From positions 1-64,000 of the forward strand of contig JFHB01000095.1 of the NCBI GenBank assembly GCA_000729835.1: a stretch of 64,000 bases of DNA. Direction: 5' to 3'. Below are positions 1-10,178 of the stretch, piece after piece. Numbering within the stretch: position 1 is the stretch's first letter; every line of letters starts with the position of its first letter. The DNA comes from Atkinsonella hypoxylon (Eukaryota > Ascomycota > Sordariomycetes > Hypocreales > Clavicipitaceae). A program made the position numbers and the translations under genes. A model generated the notes under the pieces. That model saw only the letters and a program-made list of their open reading frames with translations, made no database searches and was not told the origin of the DNA.

Positions 1-2061
1 AAAAGATGGCCATTGAGACTAGTAGGGCAGTGAGATATTAGAGTTTGGTGAGGGGTCGACGATAACTCCAGGTTCCTAAGGCTACCGACATGGGTAGGCA
101 TCCGTCTATTCTTCCAGCGCTCAATTAAGAGCCCAACAGAGGCAAAGCGTTGACAACGGGCTGTCCCCATTGATCGTGAAGTAGTAACCAGGTTCCAGGG
201 CTCGCGTGATATCGTGTGCCTTGATTGACCAGTAATCATATAGAGGTGGATGAGTGTTCGTGTCGATGAAACTCGATGAAACACCAAGGTTAATAGAGTT
301 TGCCCGATTTGACTGGTCTCTAGCTCAGCGACTAGTGTGCACAGTGGTGTCGGGAGAGCAGAATTTGGTCATTCAGCTTTGCAGTGATGAGTGATTTGAA
401 GTGGACAGCGACCGGCATAGTAAATAAATGTTTTGTATGCTGTCACATCTCCTGCGGCTTTCTTGAGTCGCGCCATAATGCATTTTGAAAAAATTTGCAT
501 CTAATACCTTGGCATGACGAACCATTAGGACATCATCATGGACTTTGGTATGTGCCCCTTCCTTGGAGAAAAAAAAAAGAAAAGAAAAGAAAAGAAACCA
601 TCGCAGTAGCAACATCCACGTCCGGGAAAAATCGACGATCCAGCATTTCAGCATTTCAGTAATTCAAAGGTGTAATGCTATAGTTTCTGCGCCATCTCAC
701 ACTCGGCCTCTCATAAGTCCGCGAGCGTTGGCAGAATATGGGTAAGGGGCTAACTATTGGAGTCTCTCATCAGAGTTCAGTGGGGGATGAACGAAGGCAT
801 GAACCCTATTCCGTAGCGATGCACCAATCCGGGGGGGCAACGCTGGGCCGGGGTCTTCCTGTCCCCGACCTTTTGTAATAAAGGCTGCTCCGAAAGTGAA
901 GGCGGAATGAGTCGTTGTCGCTTGCCGCTGTCGAGGTACCGCTGAGGAATGCTCCTTCCTCTTGTTGTGCCATTGCCACTTGTCACCAGCTGAATCCAGA
1001 TTGTGTGCAGTTCGCCACAGGTAGATACCTACCAGCCAAGACGTGTTCATAGTATATTGTCGAGAAAAGTTAAGCACATCTCCAACGTACTGTGAGGGGC
1101 AACACTTTTTTTTTTTTTTTTTTTTTACTGAAATGGAGTCTTGGTAAATTAAGTTGCGCTACCGGCTGTACCCGCAACTTCAATTACACGTCGATGTTCG
1201 ATTTGTCCACTAGGGCGTTGTGTTTATCCCTCTTTGGTCTCAGTGCCTCGATATCGAAGCATAGAATCAGATCTGTGGCGTGCTCCCTGCCCAGCCTTAT
1301 TCCGGGCTAGAGTATTCCGTAACGACATACTTGGAGAACATTGCCAATCAGCCTCGATCAAGATTGAAAGAAGAAATGCGGACATCTTCCCGCACCAACT
1401 GTTCCGGCGAGGCATTTAACTATACGTCGGACGACAGGGTCTCATCCTGCCTCGCGGCACAGTCTCCCGTATTCCCGTATTTTCGTGTTCCTGCAGGCCC
1501 CAAGGTCCGCAGTCAGTCTGTACGTCTGTATTGCTTTGCTCTATGTATGGTTCGGGCCTCTGGCGTCGAAACGGACCAGATGGTCCAAGAACCACCCATA
1601 GATTCTTGGAAATAAAAGTCTGGTTGGCGTGGAAAACTACCAGTGGACAGCCTCAATCAACATCGACCGCCCCCACCTCGCCTTACCCCCATCGTGCCCA
1701 TCGTGCCCATTTTGCCTTATGCGATTTTGTGGCTGTCGTGCCGCCTTCCATTCGCATCCGGCCATTCGGACGGAGTATGCACGCTATACCTTTCAAGCTG
1801 TTCCCTTCCTTGTCCAAGTCCGTAGTACTAAGTCGCTTTTCTTAGCTCGCAGGTCACGAACCATCACCACGTCAGTCGCTTTGGCTGCGAATGAACTTCG
1901 ATGATCTGAACCCCCGTCCGTATCGTATCGCCAAGCCTCTATACCAGCTCTCCGACTGTCGCAGGTAACCAGTTTCTTCCCCCAAACGGTTGCGCTTCGG
2001 TCCTCACCACAAAATCACGCGCGCGGTTTCCCCGGTAGTGGTCGACGCGAGGGCTTGCGCC
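1..2061. other. Gene-free stretch upstream of the Zn2Cys6 gene
   Basis: I see no convincing coding region on either strand. There is an A-rich purine tract near 568-598 and a run of about 20 T near 1107-1127. Short open frames here overlap each other in several phases and resemble no family I know. The last few hundred bases are pyrimidine-rich and presumably hold the promoter and leader of the gene starting at 2062. Confidence 0.5.
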
Positions 2062-4402
2062 ATGCCCCGCAACAGCTTCTCCCGAAATCCCCTGCTGAGG
2101 GTGTCCCGGCCTGTATCCGCATGCTCGCGATGTGAGTTGAATCCACGACAAAAGTCATATACATCGACCTTGGTTAAGACGAGGAGAACTAACTTGATCC
2201 AATCCACAGGTCGCTCCGCAAAAGTCAAGGTAGAAAGCCCGGATTTGTCCCTATTGGATGCTTCAGCAATGAAACATGGCTAACTTTGATACGCTGAAGT
2301 GTGATGGCAAGTTGCCGGCTTGTACAGCGTGTGAAAAGGCAGGACGAGAGAATGAGTGTTCAGCAGCCAATGACCAATTTGCAAGAGGCAAAGAAAGAAG
2401 GTATGAAATGCTTGTCCTCCAACCTCGCCATCTAGCTGTCCTAGTTCTGTGCTCGCTAACCCTCATCGAAAGTTATGTGGCCGCTCTTGAGCTCCGTATT
2501 GAGAAGCTGGAGCGAAGGCTAGACTACGCCAAGTCTCGCAAAGCATCTGTTGGACAACATGAGGTTGATGCAACCGGTCATCCCAACTTGATGCAAGTAG
2601 ACAGGAGAGACTCGCTGGCGATAATTCGTGCTGCCATACATCGGAAGGCAGCCCGTAACCGAGAGTATTCAGATGTTAACTCGCTGGTGTCGGATTTCGG
2701 AATTTTGTACGATCTGCACTGTCCTCGAGTTACGAACCAATCTAGTCCCATCTTCTAACAATTTCCGGTTTTCTAGGTCCGTTGATGCCACTACCCGAGA
2801 CTTTGAGCCTTCGGGCAACATGACTTTTGCGCGCCTAGTCTTGGCTACAGTCACCAAGGATCCATTGCCAGGGTACTCACAATCTATGCTACCCTCGAGA
2901 CAAATTGCTAACGGGATCGTGCGATACTTCATGGCCAATGTGTATTCTTTTTTCCCCTGCTTTTCAGAGACCGCTCTTTTAACTATTCTAGACGATGTAT
3001 TCCGTCAGGATGACAGGGTCATCAAAGACTCTGACTACTGGATGCTTTATCTTGTTCTAGCTATTGGCTCGACAGCACAAAGCCGGAGGGTACATGACGA
3101 ACAATATAACAATGGCGTTGATTTCATCTATCGAGCCATGGCATATGCTGATCGAGCCCTTGCACCCGGCCACGTATACCAGATTCAGTCTTTATTGCTG
3201 CTGACAATATATTCCATGTTGGATCCGGCGCACTTTGACACTTGGCATCTGATAGGCCTTACTGTGCGTGCAGTCATTGACTTGGGACTTCACCAAGATC
3301 CTCCTATGAGTTCTGTGACAGATCGCTCAGCACTTGACCTACGCCGCAAGATATTTTACTGTACCTATGCATTGGATCGGTGAGTCTTCCATATGAGACG
3401 AACAAGCGGACCAATTCACGCTAAGTGTGATACCGTAGGGCAGTCAGCATGGCGCACGCGCGGCCTTTTTCTTTCACCGATGATTCTGTCAATGTTGCCT
3501 TTCCTCAGTCATCAAGTCCCACCGAGAGACATGCAACATCAAGAACTCTTTCCGGACCGCAACCCGCCAGTCCTGCCTTGCTATTATTTCAACTTCGAAG
3601 AGCGCAATCGTATTGGTATCAAGTTTTGTACCAATCCGAGCCTACACCGCTACCAAACGCTACGTCTTTCCTTTGGCAAATGTGCCTGGACATGAGAGAG
3701 TGGCAAGAGTCTCTGCCAGACACTATCTCCTTTGACGTGCGACAAATGTTTGAACAAGAGCTACGATACAGCTACGTGTATTGCCTGGCCCCGTCAACCA
3801 GAGCACCTCAGATTACCGACTATACTCGGATTCTCATATTCGAGTACTCTTTGGAATATCTCAACACCATGTACGAGATTGCTACCAGTGGTCTAAACGC
3901 TGGACTTTACTCATACCACGATGCACTCAAGGTTTACTTCATGGCCAATCAATTTCTAGCTGTATTGCGAGATGCTCAGGATCTTGTTTTGTCAGAAGCA
4001 CACATTCCTCCGACACCTACTCCTGCGGGCTCCGCACCTCCTGCGCCGATTCCCCGGCGCCATATCAGACCAGGCATGCTGGGCGACACAAATCTCGATA
4101 GAAGTTTGTGGTGTCTTGAACGCACGCCCAAATCTTTGGAAGTATATGGTATGCGGTGGGGTGATGCCCTCATGCTTAAGCAGAGCTTCGAACAGCTATC
4201 GGGCGACATGATAGATCGGTTGAGAAGCATCCGTCAAATGTCAAGTATGAGCTTGGGTCAATCTCGAAACCAATTTCAGAATGGTGTCCATCCCATGAGC
4301 CCCCCGACAGTCATTCAGGTACCCGGACAGCAACCAGCAGGTAGCATTCGATGGGTGGGTGTCGATGCAGCACAGATGATGCATGACGGCCCTCGCCCAT
4401 GA
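2062..4402 (+). CDS. Zn2Cys6 transcription factor with fungal-specific TF domain
   Basis: Predicted nuclear DNA-binding regulator of 663 aa. Exons are 2062-2131, 2210-2229, 2300-2400, 2473-2706, 2777-3379 and 3439-4402; all junctions keep frame and have GT-AG ends. The zinc cluster (about residues 21-49) appears only after splicing: CSRC, then RSAKVKC from the 20-nt exon 2, then DGKLPACTAC and a final Cys eight residues on, giving C-x2-C-x6-C-x6-C-x2-C-x8-C. A short coiled-coil-like linker (YVAALELRIEKLERRL) follows. The C-terminal two thirds match the fungal-specific TF domain: the SDFG..SVDATTRDF segment, the MANVYSFFPCF segment and the LRRKIFYCTYALDR helix. The ATG at 2062 is the only ATG in frame with the first Cys pair. 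Target genes and ligand cannot be inferred. The GH7 relic lies just downstream, but nothing shows that this factor controls cellulases. Confidence 0.9.
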
Positions 4403-4875
4403 TAATAGCCGGTGAAAGCTCTAAATTTGTACATTGGTCGAATCATTCGCTGGGCGATGGTCTAAGGTGTTAGCGACGAGTTATGTTATTTACTTGGAAA
4501 GCGACATAATGGGCAAGGAAATGATGATACAATATCCGCACCTCATGAGTGAAATTAGAACGAACAAGATCAACAAGGATTCTGCGAATGGCACACGCCT
4601 GAAGTGTTCAACATAAAGTATACACGGGACATGATTGAATACGAGACTTCTAAATCCTCGATTATATTCTCTTGCTCAGCGCGGCGGGCTTTTTCTTTCA
4701 AGAGATATATACTGAGAAGGATGGTAAAGCCAAATAAATATATGAGGACGCTGAAAAAGAGGATCATATTGCATCAACTAGCAACAAGACCAGCAGTATG
4801 CAGGCATCGAGACAAAGCCACGAGAAGTGATTTCGGCTCGTAGCCGACATTTTCTTGGTACACTCTCAGCATTTC
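4403..4875. other. Intergenic, between the TF gene and the GH7 relic
   Basis: AT-rich intergenic sequence with no open frame resembling a protein. It probably contains the 3' UTR of the transcription factor gene. Confidence 0.4.
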
Positions 4876-5270
4876 TTATTTTCCTCCAGAGAAAGTAGTC
4901 CCGATAGGACCAAACTTGATGTTGGATAAGGCAACGGTGGAGTCAGGCACCTGACCTGGCTTTCAATATCGGCTGGAACTCCAGATGATGATGGAGTTCC
5001 CAGAAACACCGGCAATGTTGCTCTCGGAGTTGGGGGTGACCTTGCCGTTTTGGACATGGAATCTCTTGATTGTTGAGATTATCATTGCTGCCCTTGATGA
5101 ACTGCGTTACAACGCTGATCTTCTTGGTAGTGTCAATGGTGAAGTCCGACCCAGGACTATAGAAAGACGTGCTGCCCTAACGGTAGTTGTTGAAGTCGCA
5201 GCCGTCAGGGTCAGTCGCCGGCATACCGGCCATCAGAGTAGGCGCCGCCGCAGTTATCACCCTTCACACG
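4876..5270 (-). pseudogene. Relic of a GH7 cellobiohydrolase
   Basis: Reading the minus strand, pieces of a glycoside hydrolase family 7 catalytic domain occur in the right order but in different frames. First, near 5262-5200, comes GDNCGGAYSDGRYAGD, a stop, then DPDGCDFNNYR. An in-frame TAG follows, then GSTSFYSPGSDFTIDTTKK and ISVVTQFIKG. After a frameshift come HVQNGKVTPNSES and NIAGVSGNSI. A large deletion follows, then GVPADIESQV, and after another shift STVALSNIKFGPIGTTF ending in TAA (4876-4878). The 5' part, including the catalytic EMDIWE region, is not found, so the gene is dead. The intact enzyme would release cellobiose from cellulose chain ends. The stop after YR fits a CAG-to-TAG change. 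No cellulose-binding module is visible after the C-terminus. Confidence 0.85.
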
Positions 5271-6225
5271 TCCAGAAGACAAGCGATATTTCATGAAAGC
5301 CAACGAATCAAAGCCTTGCCAGATTTCACGAGCGGGAAAAGGAGATTGGAATAATGCTGAAAATCCTACGAGCCAGTGTTCACCCGGGTACAGCAGTATC
5401 AGGTCTCGGATGAGACGCGGTCATTAGGCTAGGCTCGGCTGGGAATTGCTAATGTCACCGGGGTTAACGGCCTTTTGCCTGCCGGTCACGCTGCACAAGC
5501 TCTTCTGAACTTGCATTGGGGTATGATACATAATTGGCCATGCGAGCTCGTGAGACGAATACATGGTGAGGATACCTTACGGAGGTGCCAGACTCGGTAT
5601 GGGCCAGGGAGACGAAGCAACCTAGTTAGCTTAGGTAAATGCTTAATGTCGATTGTCCTCGGCAAATGCGAGGAATGCCAGCTGGCTTATTCACCCTTCC
5701 TAATCTACATGAGTCCCGACCAAGTCCCCTCCTATACTGTCTCAAGCGTGGACGAATCGGAGACATTGAAAAAAAAAAAAATTTAAAAAAAAAATGAGCA
5801 AAAGAACCAGAATAAAAACATGGTGCCCTTGCCAAAGTCTTGGCAGAAGGACTCTGAGCAGATAACATAAACACGAGCATCAAGAAACAACGCAACCAGC
5901 AAGATCTGTCCAGTACGCCCCCGATGAAATGAGTTATTGTTATCGTCCACGCAAGTGTAAAAGTCCGAGGGCTTCAGGTTCGTTTAATGCCACGTTTCAC
6001 AAGAGACAAACCTCCAGGCTAGGCGTGCCCTTTTTACCATCCCCCTCCCCCCTAATAAACGGACAACTGCTTTGTGTCTTTTGGATTGATGAGCAAGCGC
6101 CCACGGCTTGAAAAGCGCTGCAGGGTGGGCGTTGACTGGCTTTTCTGAGGAGACGCCGCGGCTGATGTGTGAGCGCGCTGCTGATCCGGGAGAGTGTCGT
6201 CTTTGCCCTTCGCAGAAGAGGGCTC
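5271..6225. other. Gene-free stretch between the GH7 relic and the SNF5-family gene
   Basis: No gene seen. Poly-A runs lie near 5770-5794. A weak match to the GH7 active-site region might lie near 5305-5325 on the minus strand, but it is too short to claim. The right end is the 3' flank of the gene at 6226. Confidence 0.4.
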
Positions 6226-8072
6226 CTATGCCGCGCGCAGGTCCGCTAGGTGAAGATTCTTGATCTGCCGGGGTAGCCGGCCGTCGCGCTCAAACAGATA
6301 TCCGCAATTTGCACAAAGAGACTGCGGCATTGTTAGTGACCATGTTGACAGGCGTTGTGCGACGCTGTGCCGTAGAAGCTTACCTTGGGTCCCGCTGGGC
6401 CGTCGCGAACGGCCCAGACACTAGTTCCCCAGATGCGGCAATGCGTACATCGCCATGTGCTTCTCTCGGCGTCTGTGAGTGCTCCTCCACCCCCGTAGCC
6501 GCCGACATCTGGTGTTCCACGACCGCCAGGGGTTCCGCTCCGGTTCAATGGACTTAAGCTCCTAAACCGTCGCTTCTTCTTTGACCGTTCACCGCGGCCC
6601 ATTTTCTCCTCTTCCAGCTCCAAGGGGATACCACCACCAAAGGGAGTACCGCCGAGCATGCCGGTGTTGGAGCTGAATCGTGCCGTTTCACGACGCAGTC
6701 GTCGCGCTTCTCTCTCGCGCTCGTTCTCACGCTTCTCAATCTCTTCTTTGCTCAAGATTTCAATCTTGGGTTCCCAGTCGTCTGCCAGATGCTCCGGGTC
6801 GTATCTCCAACCGGCCTCGGAGCCCAAAGCGGCGTCATTAGGCAATTCTTGTTGTAGTCCTCCCCAACCGGCCACCAATCCACCAGCTTCGCATGCCTCC
6901 TTCTTCAGCCGCAGCACGGCTTCGTAAATAGCGTGTGTCATGGCCGGGATCCATTCCCCAGTGAGGCCAAGATCGGCACAGGTAATCTTCGCAAATGCCT
7001 CTGCTGTACCTGGAGGATGTAGCAAGGACCATTCAAACTTGTCCGTGTAAAGCATAGATGCCATGTTGAGACTCAAGTTGATGATGCAACGGTAGGTGTC
7101 GTCTGGGTTGAAGTCGTCCGCTTCGGGTGGAATGGGCGTTGCTTCAGCAGTAACATTCGGCACCGCCGCTTGTACCGGGGTTGCGGGACCGCCGCCTGCT
7201 TGCGCTGGAGTGTTCGAACGTGAGACGCCTCGGGCAAAGGAGGCCGGTGATTCTTCTCTGGACTTGAAAATCATGCTTGGTCTCGGTGTTCCAACGGCCG
7301 TTCCGTTGATGCCTGTCGCCGCCGCTTGCGTCGGCGGTGCTACTACCTGTGCTGGCGCATACTGCTCTGTGTGAAACAGGGGATGGAGGGCAACGCCAGC
7401 ATATTCTTCTAGCTGAGTGCGGATTTGTTTGCTTATCTCGGCAATAACGAGGCCTCTGTTTGGCAGGTCCAGGTCCTGAGCCAGCGTTTGAGCGAACTGA
7501 TCCGTCGTGACGAGAGTCTCATGCAGATTCCAGCAAAAAATATCTCTGAGCTTATAAGGGACCGTCAGCTCTCCTGGCCGATATTGAGGCAAGGTCATGT
7601 CGACTGAGGCGGTATTTGGAGGCGGAAAGGCCGCCATAGGAACGAAGGCGGGGATGTCGAGGTCGATTCGTATAGGAATCAATGTGAGGGGAAGACTTGC
7701 TTGAGCAGCATTCTGTTGATCACTCTTCATCGCGCGGTTCTTCCCCATCCAATCACGCCATATTCCTTGCACTTCAACAGGTTCTTTGGTCTCCTTGCCA
7801 GCCTTTTCGGTTACATCCTGCCTTGAGGCGGAGTCCTCCTTGCGCAGACTCCTCAAACCGGTCGGTCGCCGGCGGGGATCGTCACTGTCATCCTCCAAGT
7901 CATCGTAGCCATCTTCGGCATAGTTGATGATGGTTGTGCCTCGCTTCGTCGTTCTCGAAATTGGTCCCGATGGCGCAGAGCTCGGTAGGACAGGGGTCAG
8001 GAGGGAGTTGTTGTAAGTGCGCAATCGAGGCGCGTAGGATGACTGAAATGCTTGTGGTTTTGTGCGCTCCAT
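6226..8072 (-). CDS. snf5: SNF5/SFH1-family subunit of a SWI/SNF-type remodeller
   Basis: Core subunit of a SWI/SNF or RSC type nucleosome-remodelling complex, 594 aa, nuclear. Exons (minus) are 8072-6384 and 6321-6226 with a 62-bp phase-0 intron. The start chosen is MERTKPQAFQ at 8072; the frame stays open upstream to 8447, but that part is low-complexity and unlike the family. Two SNF5 repeats are visible. The first lies around residues 165-225 (PGELTVPYKLRDIFCWNL, then FAQTLAQDLDLP). The second lies around 315-390 (CIINLSLNMAS, then FAKITCADLGLTGEW). A charged coiled-coil-like stretch follows (EEIEKRENEREREARRL). The C-terminus forms a GATA-like zinc finger across the intron: WRCTHCRIWGTSVWAVRDG, then SLCANCGYLFERD. 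Divergent from the SBDS-domain gene at 9267. SNF5 and SFH1 cannot be separated from sequence memory alone. Confidence 0.9.
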
Positions 8073-9266
8073 TGTGTCGTTTTGTCGGCTTGTCCCGGTC
8101 AGGTCATGCTGTCGCAATGGCGTCGTGCTCAAGCAAGGGAAGGCTTGAAGAAAGAGGCCGCGCGCAGCCGGGGTCGGTTTTCGTGCCTGCAACTGAGAGC
8201 AGGGACGACGGCCGTGGCAGTGAGCCTTGCGGCAAAAAGGATGTTGCAGGTCGCTGCGATGGCGAATGCTGGCGACGGGAGTTGGCGTGGGCGTGGGTGT
8301 GCGCGTAGATGGACGGGGGTTTGTGGAAGTCGCGACTTGTGCGTGTTGTAGCTTTGGGCCTGCCAAAATGCTGCCAAAATCCGTTCTGGCAAGCTTTGCG
8401 CTGTGCGTGCGTGGCTGAGAGGGCGGCCTATTCGGGCTTAGCTGCATCAGCCACTATGGCACCAGCCACACATGCTGGGTTATGAGGTGGATTATGTAAT
8501 AACAGTTCCATCATGGCTCGTCTCTAACTGGTAGGTACCTGCTTAGGTACCTAGGTAGTTACTTACCTGTTAATTGATAAAATGCGTAAATGCAGGTTTG
8601 TGCTAGACATGCTTGCATTAGGTAGGTAACTACTGCAATTGTGCAATTGTGCCCCGCATCCCAATGACAAGGCCCTCGTCGAATTACGTAACTCATCAAG
8701 ACTTCCTCCTAACCCTAAAGAAGGATAATCTAAAGCGAAGCTGTAGGCACCCCCTTCGCATCCCGTCCCTCCCAAGACATATTTGCAACTGTCCATGTAA
8801 TAATCACACGACAAGGAAGCTCAAAAGTGGTTCATGCATCCCCATCCCAGCAGGAACAACAAGATGTATACAAATCCACTACCTCCAGCGGGGCCCAAAA
8901 CGTCACTGATTCACCCGTCATGACAAGGTACCCACCGTCCCGCCAATGACGTAGCTTCCCACCCGCAAGCTTGCAATATCATTTCTCAAGCTCCAATTCA
9001 ATCGTCATTAGGCGAGACGCTCTCGAAAAGCTTCCATCCAGTTCTTATTAAAGCCCATTTCCCTTGTTCGACATCCCAGCCGGCTTTCCCCTCCTCTTCT
9101 CTCCCCATTCAACTCTACCATCACACACACTCGCACATACACAAGCGGTTCTCTTTTTTTTTTTTTTTTTTCCAAAAGCAACACAAACACCCAGCAAGCA
9201 AATACCTCTCTTCTGAGAAAACACCCCTGCACCAGTTACGCGGCCCCGCTCCCAGCTTTCTCAAAA
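8073..9266. promoter_or_regulatory. Shared divergent promoter region
   Basis: This 1.2 kb separates two genes transcribed away from each other. It contains a dense set of GGTA/TACC palindromes near 8530-8562 (GGTAGGTACC, then TAGGTACCTAGGTAG). Pyrimidine-rich sequence with a run of about 20 T near 9155-9175 lies just before the ATG at 9267, typical of fungal leaders. No TATA box is obvious. Confidence 0.45.
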
Positions 9267-9783
9267 ATGACACGCGGCGAAACCACACAGACAAAGGTCC
9301 ATTTCCAGGGCCGCAATGACGACTTCCTCGTTTTCGTAGATGACGTAGAGGAGTATCAGAAGTGGAAGAAGGGTGACACGTCTATCCCTCTCGCTCGGTT
9401 CGTTTCTACGTTCAAGATCTTCCTCACTCACAAGTAAGTTTCGCCTCGTTGCACTCCTCCAAACTCGCTTCATTTGAATGAGAGGCCGTTCCGCTTGGCT
9501 GAGGAGCACGTTCTGACAAATTGGGATCGACTAGGCAAGGCACTCAAGGCACCTACGATACTGCTCCCAAGAACATTTTGGCTGCTGAGTTTGACACAGA
9601 AGATGAGGATGAGGTCATTAAGAAGATTCTGCAGAACGGAACCATGCAGAATATGGAGGTACGTTCACGCATCATTTGAGCCCCATCTTTCACGCGTCGT
9701 GATGTTCTCTAACGGCTGGATCGCAGATGCCCTCCCGGCAAGGTGTCACGAACGACAGCATGAATTCTATGAGGGCCCGCTAA
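9267..9783 (+). CDS. rtc3: SBDS-domain protein, RTC3-like
   Basis: Small protein of 115 aa with the SBDS N-terminal fold, resembling yeast Rtc3/Yhr087w, which is linked to RNA metabolism and telomere capping. Exons are 9267-9433, 9535-9658 and 9727-9783, all with GT-AG introns (101 and 68 bp). The protein opens MTRGETTQTKVHFQG and contains the DDFLVFVDDVEEYQKW segment. It then has LARFVSTFKIFLTHKQGTQG across intron 1, an acidic stretch with EDEDEVIKKILQNG, and the conserved MPSRQGVTNDS near the end. It lacks the extra domains of the true ribosome-maturation factor Sdo1/SBDS, and its length fits the short RTC3 family. Molecular role is inferred from family only. Confidence 0.88.
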
Positions 9784-10178
9784 GGCCCACTGAACTAAAG
9801 GCGTTGATTATGAGCTATGGAATATCACAGCATGGGAACTTTTCTGCTTCTTCATTTCGGAGTTTTTCATGCACTCCTGCGAAAATGAAGATATAGACCC
9901 AAATACCTGAAGCCACAGAAAAGCCGAACCGATGCTTGAGTGCAGGGACCTTATCGTTTGTTTATGGTTGGTAGATAGCAAATGATGATCTCTTGGTGGC
10001 CAGATGCGCTGAATCAACAACTTCTATTACTGTGTGATGATGCCTTTAGAACCAATCTAGATGATGTTCCATAATCCATTTCCCGCAATTGGAGAGAGTG
10101 GGGGGGGGGGGGGAGAGACGCCATGCTTGCTTATACACGATGCGCGCAAATAATAATTCAGCTCCATTCCTCCACGTC
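9784..10178. other. Convergent 3' region
   Basis: Intergenic sequence between two convergent genes. It contains a G-rich run near 10097-10114 and no coding region. Confidence 0.4.

Noticed and set aside
8073..8447. N-terminal extension of the SNF5-family frame to 8447
   Set aside because: The added 125 residues are Thr/Pro/Arg low complexity and unlike the family; MERTKPQAFQ at 8072 gives a normal start.
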